A model generated the notes under the pieces. The model was not told the DNA's origin. It did no database searches and saw only the letters and a list, made by a program, of their open reading frames with translations. The translations under genes and the position numbers were made by a program. DNA of 64,000 nucleotides from the NCBI GenBank assembly GCA_026706485.1, contig JAPOYR010000009.1:1-64000 (forward strand), in the 5' to 3' direction. Positions 17,689 to 25,615 of the stretch are shown piece after piece (the first letter of the stretch is position 1; each line of letters starts with the position of its first letter). Source of the stretch: Chloroflexota bacterium (lineage in GTDB: Bacteria > Chloroflexota > UBA11872).

Positions 17689-19019
17689 TGGCCGAGCCGT
17701 CCGACCCCGGCGTCCTGCGCGAGTCTGCGACGTTTCCGCCCGAGACGATCGCCGAGATCCAGCGCGCGGCGTCCGAGGGCCTCTACGACATTCGCGGTTG
17801 GGGTGCCAAGCGGCGGCTTCCCACCTTCGACGACCTGCTCCTGCTGGGAGCCTCACTGTCGCGCTACCCGCTGGAGGGCTATCGCGAGCGCTGCGACACC
17901 AACGTGACCCTGGGCACGCGCTTCGCCAAGCAGCCGATCGAGCTCAAGATTCCCGTCACCATCGCCGGCATGAGCTTCGGGTCGCTCAGCGCCAATGCCA
18001 AGGAAGCGCTCGGCATGGCTGCCACCGAAATGGGCACCAGCACCACCACCGGCGACGGCGGCATGACCGACGAGGAGCGCGTCGCCTCCAAGACGCTGGT
18101 CTACCAGGTGCTGCCGTCGCGCTACGGGCTCAATCCCGATGATTTGCGCCGCGCCGACGCCATCGAGATCGTCGTGGGCCAGGGCGCCAAGCCCGGCGGG
18201 GGCGGCATGCTGCTTGGGCTGAAGGTGAGCGACCGCGTGGCCGACATGCGCACGCTGCCGGCCGGCATCGACCAGCGCAGCGCCAGCCGTCACCCCGACT
18301 GGACCGGCCCCGACGACCTGACGATCAAGATCCGCGAGCTGCGCGAGATTACCGACTGGCAAAAGCCGATCTACGTGAAGATGGCCGCCACGCGCGTGCA
18401 ATACGACGTCCAGCTGGCGGTCAAGGCCGGCGCGGACGTGATCGTCCTCGACGGTATGCAGGGCGGCACGGGCGCGACGCAGGACATCTTCATCGAGCAC
18501 GTCGGCATCCCGACCCTGCCGGCCGTGCGCCAGGCCACCGACACGCTGCAAGAGCTGGGCATGCATCGCAAGGTGCAGCTGGTGGTGTCGGGCGGGATTC
18601 GCAGCGGGGCCGACGTGGCGAAAGCCCTCGCCCTCGGCGCGGATGCGGTTTCCATCGGTGTCGCCGCGCTCATTGCCCTCAACTGCAACCGCCCGCTGTA
18701 CCTGGAGGACTATGCGGCCCTGGGCACCGCCCCCGGCTACTGTCACCACTGCCAGACCGGCCGCTGTCCAGTCGGCGTCACGACCCAGGACCCGGAGCTC
18801 GAAGCACGGCTGGAGCCGAAGGCCGCGGCACGGCGGGTGCGCAACTACCTGTCCACCATGGTCCTCGAAGCCCAAACTCTGGCGCGAGCCTGCGGCAAGT
18901 CGCACATGCTCAATCTCGAGCCGGAGGACCTCGTGGCGCTCACCCCCGAAGCCGCGGCGATGGCGCGGGTGCCACTGGCCGGCACGAATTGGATTCCTGG
19001 CCTCGGCGCCTCGGACTAG
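17688..19019 (+). CDS. mgsC: N-methylglutamate synthase subunit C (FMN/Fe-S)
   Basis: This 443-residue protein corresponds to the FMN-binding TIM-barrel domain of glutamate synthase (GlxD). Visible signatures are IAGMSFGSLSANAKEALGMA, TTTGDGGM, GQGAKPGGGGMLLG and DGMQGGTGATQD. A cysteine cluster in YCHHCQTGRCPVGVTTQDP should hold the 3Fe-4S centre. It would condense methylamine with 2-oxoglutarate and reduce the adduct to N-methylglutamate. ATG 17688 overlaps the mgsB stop; the open frame runs far upstream, but only as a shadow of mgsB. The frame is intact and of normal length. Confidence 0.88.
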   Translation: MAEPSDPGVLRESATFPPETIAEIQRAASEGLYDIRGWGAKRRLPTFDDLLLLGASLSRYPLEGYRERCDTNVTLGTRFAKQPIELKIPVTIAGMSFGSLSANAKEALGMAATEMGTSTTTGDGGMTDEERVASKTLVYQVLPSRYGLNPDDLRRADAIEIVVGQGAKPGGGGMLLGLKVSDRVADMRTLPAGIDQRSASRHPDWTGPDDLTIKIRELREITDWQKPIYVKMAATRVQYDVQLAVKAGADVIVLDGMQGGTGATQDIFIEHVGIPTLPAVRQATDTLQELGMHRKVQLVVSGGIRSGADVAKALALGADAVSIGVAALIALNCNRPLYLEDYAALGTAPGYCHHCQTGRCPVGVTTQDPELEARLEPKAAARRVRNYLSTMVLEAQTLARACGKSHMLNLEPEDLVALTPEAAAMARVPLAGTNWIPGLGASD

Positions 19020-19115
19020 CCGCGGTCACCTGAACCGTCGGGCAGCCCGCGCGCAATTCGCGCTACCGTAAGCCTCGATACCCGACCCGGCGCGTACGCA
19101 GAGATGGAGCATCGA

Positions 19116-20420
19116 ATGGACCACGATCTGGCGGCCATGGTTCGCGACAAGGGCATCAAGTACCTGCTCTTCAGCTTCACCGACCTGTTCGGCGTCATGC
19201 GCTCGAAGCTCGTGCCGGCCCACGCCGTGGAGGAGATGCAGGACGAGGGCGCCGGCTTCGCCGGTTTCGCTGCCCACCTCGACATGACCCCGGCCGATCC
19301 TGACCTGTGGGCCGTGCCCGATCCCGCCAGCCTGATCCAGCTTCCCTGGGAGCCCGAGCTTGGCTGGGTGGCGACCAATCTGGTGATGAACGACGCGCCC
19401 GTGGGTCATGCGCCGCGAGTGGTGCTCAACCAGGTCATCGATGCCGCCAAGGCCCGCGGCTTCCAGATGAAGTCGGGCGTCGAAAGCGAGTTCTTCATTC
19501 TTGAGGCCGGCGGCTCGGGCATTGCCGACGGGCAGGACACGCAGGACAAGCCCTGCTACGACCAGATGGCGCTGCTGCGGCGCTACGAGCTCATCCGCGA
19601 AATCTGCGACGTGATGAACGAGCTTGGCTGGGGGCCCTATCAGAACGACCACGAGGACGCGAACGGGCAGTTCGAGATGAACTGGACCTACAGCGACGCG
19701 CTTACCACGGCTGACCGCCACGCGTTCTTCAAGTTCATGGTCCGTCACTTGGCCGAGAAGCAGGGCTTGCGGGCCACCTTCATGCCCAAGCCGTTCACCC
19801 AGCTCACCGGGAGCGGCTGCCACGTCCATTTCTCGCTGTGGGACGCCTCGGGCGACACCAACGTATTTCTGGACGAAACCGAGGAGATGGGCCTGTCGGA
19901 GACGGCCTATCACTTCCTGGGCGGGGTGCTGCACGCGGCGCCGGCCCTATGCGCCATCACCAACCCCACCGTCAACAGCTACAAGCGCCTCAATGCGCCG
20001 ACCACCACCTCCGGCTCGACCTGGGCGCCGAACGCGATCAGCTACGCCGGCAACAACCGCACCCACATGGTGCGCATTCCCGACGCCGGGCGGCTTGAGA
20101 CGCGCCTGCCGGACGGCGCCGCCAATCCCTATCTGCTGCAAGCCGCTCTGCTCGCCGCCGGGCTCGACGGCATCGAGCAGCGGCGCGATCCGGGCGAGCG
20201 TCTCGACAACAACATGTACGAAGCCGGAGCGGACGTCGATGTCCCGCGGCTGCCGTTGAACTTGCTGGACGCGCTGCGCAATCTGGACGGCAGCGCGGAG
20301 ATGCGCGCCGGGCTGGGCGACGAGCTGGTGGGCAGTTACGTGAGCCTGAAGATGGCCAATTGGAACGACTTCATGGGGCACACCAGCGAGTGGGAGCGCG
20401 CCAACACGCTGGATATATAG
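19116..20420 (+). CDS. gmaS: Gamma-glutamylmethylamide synthetase (type III GS family)
   Basis: This 434-residue glutamine-synthetase-fold ligase would join glutamate and methylamine using ATP, the first step of the NMG pathway. GS motifs are visible: SGVESEFFI (metal-binding Glu), NDHEDANGQFEMNW, TGSGCHVHFSLW, and NSYKRLNAP followed by RTHMVRIPD. The C-terminal EWERANTLD matches the GlnT/GmaS-type group rather than GlnA. ATG 19116 is preferred because GGAG lies six bases upstream; ATG 19104 is in frame. Ordinary glutamine synthesis cannot be excluded by motifs alone, but the adjacent mgs and mgd genes favour GmaS. A strong hairpin follows the stop. Confidence 0.85.
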   Translation: MDHDLAAMVRDKGIKYLLFSFTDLFGVMRSKLVPAHAVEEMQDEGAGFAGFAAHLDMTPADPDLWAVPDPASLIQLPWEPELGWVATNLVMNDAPVGHAPRVVLNQVIDAAKARGFQMKSGVESEFFILEAGGSGIADGQDTQDKPCYDQMALLRRYELIREICDVMNELGWGPYQNDHEDANGQFEMNWTYSDALTTADRHAFFKFMVRHLAEKQGLRATFMPKPFTQLTGSGCHVHFSLWDASGDTNVFLDETEEMGLSETAYHFLGGVLHAAPALCAITNPTVNSYKRLNAPTTTSGSTWAPNAISYAGNNRTHMVRIPDAGRLETRLPDGAANPYLLQAALLAAGLDGIEQRRDPGERLDNNMYEAGADVDVPRLPLNLLDALRNLDGSAEMRAGLGDELVGSYVSLKMANWNDFMGHTSEWERANTLDI

Positions 20421-20430
20421 GCGAATTGGC

Positions 20431-20480
20431 CCCAATCCGTTCGCCCTGAGCTTGTCGAAGGGTTCAACGAACGGATTGGG
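20431..20480. terminator. Hairpin terminator after the NMG cluster
   Basis: Perfect 13-base arms CCCAATCCGTTCG (20431-20443) and CGAACGGATTGGG (20468-20480) enclose a second, smaller stem with CCCTGAGCTTGTCGAAGGG as its core. It lies 10 bp after the gmaS stop and between convergent genes, so it could stop transcription from both sides. There is no long T-run. The core resembles a widespread bacterial dispersed palindrome, so it may be a repeat that was adopted as a terminator. Confidence 0.6.
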
Positions 20481-20524
20481 AGGATGCTACGGATGCCTAT
20501 GAGAGGTCGGGTAGGACGGACGGT

Positions 20525-22291
20525 TCAACCCGGCGTCGCGTAGTCCAGATTCCAGTCGCCGAGCGTTTGCAGCGGCGTGACGCGCGCGTCGATATCCGGC
20601 GCGCCGTCGGCGCACCACGCGTCGATTTCCTCGCGGTGTCCGAGCCGGCGCAGCGCGTTCCACATCGGGCCGTAGTGCGCCCGGCCCCCGCCGCCGGCCG
20701 CGTCCCAGAAAAACATGTGCTCGGCCCCGGCGGCATAGATGTCCGCGGCCCGCCGGCGCAGGTCCCCTGGAGGCATGTGCCGCGGCATCACGTTCGGCGC
20801 CAGCGTCACCGATGTCCCGCGCACGAGGTCTACGAAGAATTGCATGGAGGCCGGGTCGGTCCAGGCCGGCGTCGTGCTGTCGAGGTCGCGCTCGGAGGTA
20901 TAGGGAATGATCGTGTCGACCAGACCCTGCGCCACCCATTGCCGCAGGTCGATGGCGTTCTCCAGGTTCTCGGCGTCGCTGCTGAGCACCACCGCCGAGA
21001 GGTGGAACGGCTCCGAACGCCCCTGCGCGCCGGCAGTTTCATCCAGCATTTGCCGCACTTCGCGCATGAATTCCGTCAGGACCTCGGCGCGGTAGTGCAG
21101 CCAGCGCGGATCCAGGGGGTCCAGCGCGCGCGGGTCCAGACCGAATCGCCGCTTGAATCCTTCGACGACGGGCGGCTCGTACTCGACCAGCGGCGGGCGG
21201 CGGCAGTAGAGCAGGCAAACGCCGTCAATCGGGCGCCGGCACATCTCGCGCAATAGCCCGACCACGTTCACGCGCACTTCGGGATAGGTGTAGGCCAGGC
21301 GGGGTGTCAGCCCGCCCTCGCGGTTGACGCCGCGCCACTCCGGATGGCGCTCGTAGACGCTGTTGCCCCAGTTGAAATGGTCGTAGGGCGGTGGAAAGCG
21401 AAACCCCGCCACCCGATAGGCCGCGTGGACTTCGAGGCCGACTTCGTATGCGTATTCCACCGCCACGTCGAAGGGATCGATGTCTTGCTCGCGCAGCGCG
21501 CGCCGGCTCTCCACGTGCAGGCGGTCGAAGACCCGGGCGAAGTCGCCCAGCCCGTCGAAGGTAGCTTCGCGTCCCAAGTCGGTGTGGGAGAACATTAGAT
21601 CGCCGCGACCGACCTCCCAGTAGAGCCGGGAGAAATCGGTGTCGCGGTAGGGCTCGATCTCGCGTTGGATGTCGCGCGCCGAGGTGAGCCGCCAGAGACC
21701 TAGGGGGCCATTCGCGTCCTGGTGGGCGAAGAGTCGCCGGGTGTCGCGACGAGCCTGGTCCGCCTGGACGCCGGCGATCTCGGAGGTGTCGAGCGGCACC
21801 AGCTTGACATAAGCCACCCGCGCCGACCCGCACTGCACCGATCCGGGTTCATCGCCTGGCGCCATCCGCGCCGTAACCTGGCCCAGGACGAGGGTGCGCC
21901 CCGTCAGGTCGGCGGTCTTCCAGTACATCTCCACCAGCGACGGCGGCGTCTCGCGGTCCGGCGGCAGCTTCATCAGCGTGGGCACGGGCTCGTCGCTCAG
22001 TCGGACCTCGAGCTCCAGGCCGCCGCCTTCTTCGACCGTGCGTGCCGGCATCACCCCGATCGACACGGCGTGCCAGCCGTCGACTTCGAGCGGCAGGTGG
22101 ATGTCGGGCGCCGCCGTCTCCGGCCCGGCCAGCAGCATCACGCCGTCGAAGCCGTCGGCCGTGTAGCTGAGCGTGCGCCAGTGCCTGCGGCGGGGCTTGG
22201 GCGAGAGCGCGTCCGCCGGGCGGCACCGCGACAGATCGGTGAGATAGATCGGCTCGGCGGCCAACGCGCGATCGGCAATGCCCTCACGCAT
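20525..22291 (-). CDS. GHL10-like TIM-barrel protein
   Basis: This 588-residue protein is not firmly recognised. The C-terminal ~380 residues look like a glycoside-hydrolase-like TIM barrel of the GHL10 kind: FSRLYWEVGRGDLMF, YAYEVGLEVHAAYRVAGFRF, a long ordered stretch with RPPLVEYEPP, and AAGAEHMFFWDA near the end. The N-terminal ~200 residues contain beta-rich sequence (PLEVDGWHAVSIGVMP) suggesting a carbohydrate-binding-like domain. ATG 22291 overlaps the upstream DapA-like stop by 8 bp, so the two are coupled. No signal peptide is evident. The substrate is unknown; catalytic acids cannot be assigned with confidence. Confidence 0.55.
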   Translation of the reverse strand: MREGIADRALAAEPIYLTDLSRCRPADALSPKPRRRHWRTLSYTADGFDGVMLLAGPETAAPDIHLPLEVDGWHAVSIGVMPARTVEEGGGLELEVRLSDEPVPTLMKLPPDRETPPSLVEMYWKTADLTGRTLVLGQVTARMAPGDEPGSVQCGSARVAYVKLVPLDTSEIAGVQADQARRDTRRLFAHQDANGPLGLWRLTSARDIQREIEPYRDTDFSRLYWEVGRGDLMFSHTDLGREATFDGLGDFARVFDRLHVESRRALREQDIDPFDVAVEYAYEVGLEVHAAYRVAGFRFPPPYDHFNWGNSVYERHPEWRGVNREGGLTPRLAYTYPEVRVNVVGLLREMCRRPIDGVCLLYCRRPPLVEYEPPVVEGFKRRFGLDPRALDPLDPRWLHYRAEVLTEFMREVRQMLDETAGAQGRSEPFHLSAVVLSSDAENLENAIDLRQWVAQGLVDTIIPYTSERDLDSTTPAWTDPASMQFFVDLVRGTSVTLAPNVMPRHMPPGDLRRRAADIYAAGAEHMFFWDAAGGGGRAHYGPMWNALRRLGHREEIDAWCADGAPDIDARVTPLQTLGDWNLDYATPG

Positions 22292-23189
22292 CGGGCAGCG
22301 GCCACTCCAGCCCTTCGAGGAACACGCGCAGCGCCGCCATTTCGGCGTCGCTCGGGTTCGGTGCGGGCGAGCGGCGCCAGCGCGGCGCGGTGCCGAAGAG
22401 CTCCGGAAGAGCGTGCCGCACCAACCCGTCCCAGCCGTAGGTGGTTGCCGCGGCGTAGTCGCGCAGTGGCAACTCCCAGCGTGAGACGAGGCGCCAGGCC
22501 GTCGCCAAATCGTTCGCCCGACTGGCTGCCCAGTAGTCGAACGCCGGGTCCGGAAGACTGCACACGAAATAGTCGAGCCACGCGGGGCACCACTCGTGGG
22601 ACGCAAGGATATGGTGCCGCCTGAGACCCCCGCCGCCCGCCACCGTCCAGCGGTCGCCCCAGCGCATCCCCATCTCATGCGCGTAGTCCAGCGACGCATC
22701 CTCTTTGAAGGCGCAGACGCCCGCCACGGTCGCGAGGGACTCGCAGGTAGCGAACGGCACGTCTCCCACCAGCATCATCGGAATCTCGGCGGCGACTGCC
22801 GTGTAGTAGTCCGCCAGCGACTTCGGCGTGCCAGGCATGGCGATGGGGGGCCGTACCATGTAGAGGTCGAACCCCAGCTCGCGCACGTGACGTCCGAATT
22901 CCACGCACTTCGGCAGCCCCCACATGTTGTCGCAGGCCACCGTGAGCGCCCGTCCCGCCACGTCGCGCGCCACTGCGGCATGCACGTCGGCCACCTCGCC
23001 GTCGGTGAGCAGCGACATGAGGCTGTTGCCCCAGGTGAGCATCACGACGCCGCAGCCGGCGTCCAGCGACCGATCGATCATGCGCGTCAGCGCGGCGTAG
23101 TCGATCTGCCCGTCTTCGCTGAACGCCACGGGGACGGAGTTAATCGGCCCGCGCAGTCGTTCGCGAACCTCTGACTGCAGCGAATTCAC
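22284..23189 (-). CDS. DapA-family aldolase/lyase
   Basis: This 301-residue protein belongs to the dihydrodipicolinate synthase/N-acetylneuraminate lyase superfamily of Schiff-base TIM-barrel enzymes. The predicted lysine is K162 in VCAFKEDASLDYA, and the glycine-rich N-terminal strand is SLDAGCGVVMLTWGNSLMSL. The rest of the barrel follows the family pattern, including a strand MVRPPIAMPG. It is coupled to the GHL10-like gene, suggesting catabolism of a sugar acid or sialic-acid-like compound rather than lysine synthesis; that is inference. It is divergent from the isomerase at 23488, with about 300 bp between them that hold nothing recognisable. Confidence 0.75.
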   Translation of the reverse strand: MNSLQSEVRERLRGPINSVPVAFSEDGQIDYAALTRMIDRSLDAGCGVVMLTWGNSLMSLLTDGEVADVHAAVARDVAGRALTVACDNMWGLPKCVEFGRHVRELGFDLYMVRPPIAMPGTPKSLADYYTAVAAEIPMMLVGDVPFATCESLATVAGVCAFKEDASLDYAHEMGMRWGDRWTVAGGGGLRRHHILASHEWCPAWLDYFVCSLPDPAFDYWAASRANDLATAWRLVSRWELPLRDYAAATTYGWDGLVRHALPELFGTAPRWRRSPAPNPSDAEMAALRVFLEGLEWPLPDA

Positions 23190-23487
23190 GCGGCGTCCAT
23201 CCGTTGTCTCCCACCGGCGGCAGCAGCTATGCGGCTCGCGAGGAGCACTGTACGCCCTGGTCGACCCAGCCCGCAGTCGGTGCCACGCGGGGCGTCTCGC
23301 AGGAGCGGCGGCTGCTAGGTAGACTCATGCCCCATGACGCTCCTGCCCTCGTTCTCAAGCGCATTGCGCGTTGATGAATGTCCCGCTGCGGCTTGTCCGT
23401 GATGGGTATCGGCATGGTCCCGACCGGGTCGCGTCACGCCGGCATCCTGGAGTCGGGAATAACGGTCCGACACGGAGCGCCGCCCCG

Positions 23488-24279
23488 ATGAAGCTGGCCT
23501 GCATGACCAGCGTCTTCGCCGGCGATCCCATCGAGACGGCCGTCGTCAAAATCGCCGAGGCCGGCTATCGCTTTGTGGAGCTGTCGTCGGTCCATTGCGA
23601 CTACAACACCATGACCAATGCGTTGATCGACAACGTGGCGCACGAGATCTCCCGCACCGGCCTGGAGGTCGTCGCGTACTACCCGACCGGCGCCGAGGAG
23701 AACTGGACCCGCATGCCGCGCATGTTCGAGGTCGCGTCCCGGCTCGGGGCGAGCCGCGTGGTGGCCGAATGCGCCAATCTCAGCAAGGCCCGCGAGCTCG
23801 AGCCGCTGTGCCAGAAGTTTCAGATCGACCTCGCCATCGCCAACCAGTGGCCCTACCCGTTCGGCCGCCCGTCGGACTACTCGGGGCTGAACGGCTCGGT
23901 TGGCTCGCGCATCGGCGCGGGTCCGGACACCGGGTGGTTCGCGGCGGGCGGACAGGACCCCGCCGAGCTGTTCGACATCGCCGGCGACCGGATCAAGGTG
24001 GTCCACCTCAAGGACGTGGCCGCGGAGGGCGAATATTGCCCGGTGGATCTGGGAGATGGCGTCGCTCCGCTGGAGCCGTTCATGGCGGGATTGGCCGAGC
24101 AGGGTTTCGACGGTCCTCTCACCGTCGCGCGCGATCCCGGCAAGCGGATCACGTTCGATATCGGGATCTTCGGCGACGCCACCTACGAAGTCCACGAAGA
24201 GTCCGTGTCGGACGACGAGGTCATGCAGTCGCTGCGCCAGGCCAGATCCTGGGCGCTGGAGCACGGCGCCGTCGAGTAG
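23488..24279 (+). CDS. Sugar phosphate isomerase/epimerase family protein
   Basis: This 263-residue protein belongs to the xylose-isomerase-like TIM-barrel family (AP endonuclease 2 fold). Typical strands are KLACMTSVFAGDPIETAVVK, GYRFVELSSVHCDYN and DRIKVVHLKDVAAEGEY, the last with the metal-binding HLKD segment. The start ATG 23488 is chosen because the barrel begins there; an earlier in-frame start adds 39 unrelated residues. Such enzymes epimerise or isomerise sugars or inositols and often accompany Gfo/Idh oxidoreductases, as here. The substrate is not determined. Confidence 0.8.
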   Translation: MKLACMTSVFAGDPIETAVVKIAEAGYRFVELSSVHCDYNTMTNALIDNVAHEISRTGLEVVAYYPTGAEENWTRMPRMFEVASRLGASRVVAECANLSKARELEPLCQKFQIDLAIANQWPYPFGRPSDYSGLNGSVGSRIGAGPDTGWFAAGGQDPAELFDIAGDRIKVVHLKDVAAEGEYCPVDLGDGVAPLEPFMAGLAEQGFDGPLTVARDPGKRITFDIGIFGDATYEVHEESVSDDEVMQSLRQARSWALEHGAVE

Positions 24280-24365
24280 CGGGCCGATTCTTCCCGAATA
24301 CGAGCCTCTGGGTCGGCCACCATTGGACCGGTGACACGGCAGCTTCGTCATTTCCGCCTTTATTC

Positions 24366-24392
24366 CGTCATTCCCGCGAAGACGGGAATCCA
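24366..24392. repeat. Dispersed CGTCATTCCCGCGAA repeat
   Basis: CGTCATTCCCGCGAA followed by GACGGGAATCCA forms a short stem (ATTCCCG with CGGGAAT). The same element occurs at 186, 48071 and, altered, at 59621. It lies between a gene end and the tRNA, in the 240 bp that otherwise hold nothing. Confidence 0.7.
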
Positions 24393-24518
24393 CCCCACCT
24401 CTTCAACCGGCGAGTTGAGGTCGCCTGGTTAGGCTGGATCCCGCACGGCGCCCGGATTGCGAGATTGCCCATTCCCCCATTGCCCCGAATCCGGCACCGC
24501 CCGATAATTCAAGCATCG

Positions 24519-24591
24519 GCGGGGGTAGCTCAGTTGGCAGAGCGCTAGCCTTCCAAGCTGGATGTCGCGGGTTCGAGCCCCGTCCCCCGCT
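24519..24591 (+). tRNA. tRNA-Gly (anticodon TCC)
   Basis: A 73-base cloverleaf is complete: acceptor stem GCGGGGG with CCCCCGC, D-arm GCTCAGTTGGCAGAGC, anticodon arm CTAGC-CTTCCAA-GCTGG with anticodon TCC, and T-arm GCGGG-TTCGAGC-CCCGT. The discriminator base is T. The CCA end is not encoded (TCCT follows), so it must be added enzymatically. It decodes GGA and probably GGG. The gene sits next to a rearranged region, as tRNA genes often do, but no attachment-site repeat of its 3' end was found nearby. Confidence 0.95.
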
Positions 24592-24677
24592 CCTAACCGA
24601 AGTGGATCGGCGAAAGCCGCCGATTCACGGCGTTTCGCGACATCAAGCCTTCAGCCCGTTCGTTCAACGCCCTCACA

Positions 24678-25138
24678 GCGGATGTCGCGCCGGAGGCCAT
24701 TCGTGAGCGTGGCTGAGGTGCCGGCGGAATCTCCTCTGCGCGCCGCGTTCATCGGCATCAGCCACGATCACGCCTGGGGCAAGGCCGAGGCCATTCGTCG
24801 CTCGCCCCACATGGACTTGGTGGGCGCGTTCGAACCCGACGCCGCGGAATGGGAGCGCCAGCGCGAACGCGCGCCGTTCAGCGACGTTCGCCACTTGGCG
24901 GCGCGTGACGTACTGGAGGACCCAACGATTGAGGTCGTCTTCATCGAGACCCGTCCGCACGACAACCTGCGCTGGGTGCGGGAGGCTCTCGTCCACGACA
25001 AGCACGTGCACATTGACAAGGCGCCTGCGCCTTCGCTCAACGACTTGCGCGGCGTGCTCAGCCTCGCGGCCGATCGCGGCCGGCACGTGCCGATCGGCTA
25101 CCAGTTCCGCTCGGATACGTCAGATCTCAGGTCGCTGG
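24678..25138. repeat. Long copy of a duplicated Gfo/Idh segment
   Basis: This 461-bp segment is repeated at 26621-26784. The two are almost identical (two substitutions noted) except that the other copy lacks 297 bp, equivalent to 24739-25035. The left edge is GCGGATGTCGCGCCGG and the right edge is GATCTCAGGTCGCTGG. Confidence 0.85.
24703..25138 (+). pseudogene. Truncated Gfo/Idh/MocA oxidoreductase
   Basis: This is the N-terminal NAD(P)-binding half of a Gfo/Idh/MocA dehydrogenase. It begins at GTG 24703 (SVAEVPAESPLRAAFIGISH), has the Rossmann strand AAFIGISHDHAWGKAEAIRR and the catalytic-lysine motif HVHIDKAPAPS, and stops being homologous after HVPIGYQFR. The C-terminal substrate domain is absent; the frame runs on to 25197 through IS6-relic DNA. 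It is therefore unlikely to be an active enzyme. In the second repeat copy the same start overlaps the end of the intact Gfo/Idh gene, showing the original order of the two genes. Confidence 0.75.
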
Positions 25139-25174
25139 TGGTGAGGGACGAGGAGCCCCCATCGGTCTGCCGAC

Positions 25175-25570
25175 TTACGCCGCAGCCATCTCGCTGACCA
25201 ATGCCTGCCAGCGCGCGACGAACAGCCGTCGCTGCTCGGGCAGCGGGATATGGGCGCCGCCTCGGTGCCGTATCCGGAAGTAGTGTCCTAGCTCGTCAAA
25301 CGCCGCGCAGAATCGCGCTGCTGGCTCGAAACGCCCGAAGCCCAGCATCGGGTAATAGCGCTGCTTGATGGCGCGATGGTCCTGTTCGGCGAGGTTGTTC
25401 AGACACTGGATGCGTCGGTGGAGAACCGTCCGACCGAGGATCCAGCGAATCGCCTTGCGGTAGGCCGGGTGATGATCGATGGTGACCCGCAGCGGCTTGT
25501 GGCCTGCGACCTCGAGCAGGATCCGAAGGAAGCGGCGCGCCGCGTGCTTGTCACGATGTTCGCTGAGCAT
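25175..25570 (-). mobile_element. IS6-family transposase relic
   Basis: This encodes the C-terminal ~131 residues of an IS6/IS240-type DDE transposase. Family landmarks are LSEHRDKHAARRFLR, the second acidic region with VTIDHHPAYRKAI, and CLNNLAEQDHRAIKQR with the catalytic Glu, then GFGRFEPAARFCAAFDEL. The N-terminal helix-turn-helix and first Asp are missing: an in-frame TAG lies two codons before the first Met. Terminal inverted repeats could not be identified. The relic lies between the truncated and the intact Gfo/Idh genes and probably took part in the rearrangement. Confidence 0.8.
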
Positions 25571-25615
25571 TGACTACAATTCCCGTGCGCCTCTTCTGGA
25601 ATCTCGCTCTCGGTC

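Noticed and set aside
22292-22699. N-terminal extension of the GHL10-like protein
   Set aside because: The open frame continues upstream but lies inside the DapA-like gene, and its Arg/Thr/Pro-rich sequence is a shadow; ATG 22291 fits the coupling better.
24519-24591. tRNA-Gly as an integration site for the adjacent rearranged region
   Set aside because: No repeat of the tRNA 3' end and no integrase were found in the window; the duplicated segment starts 87 bp downstream at unrelated sequence.
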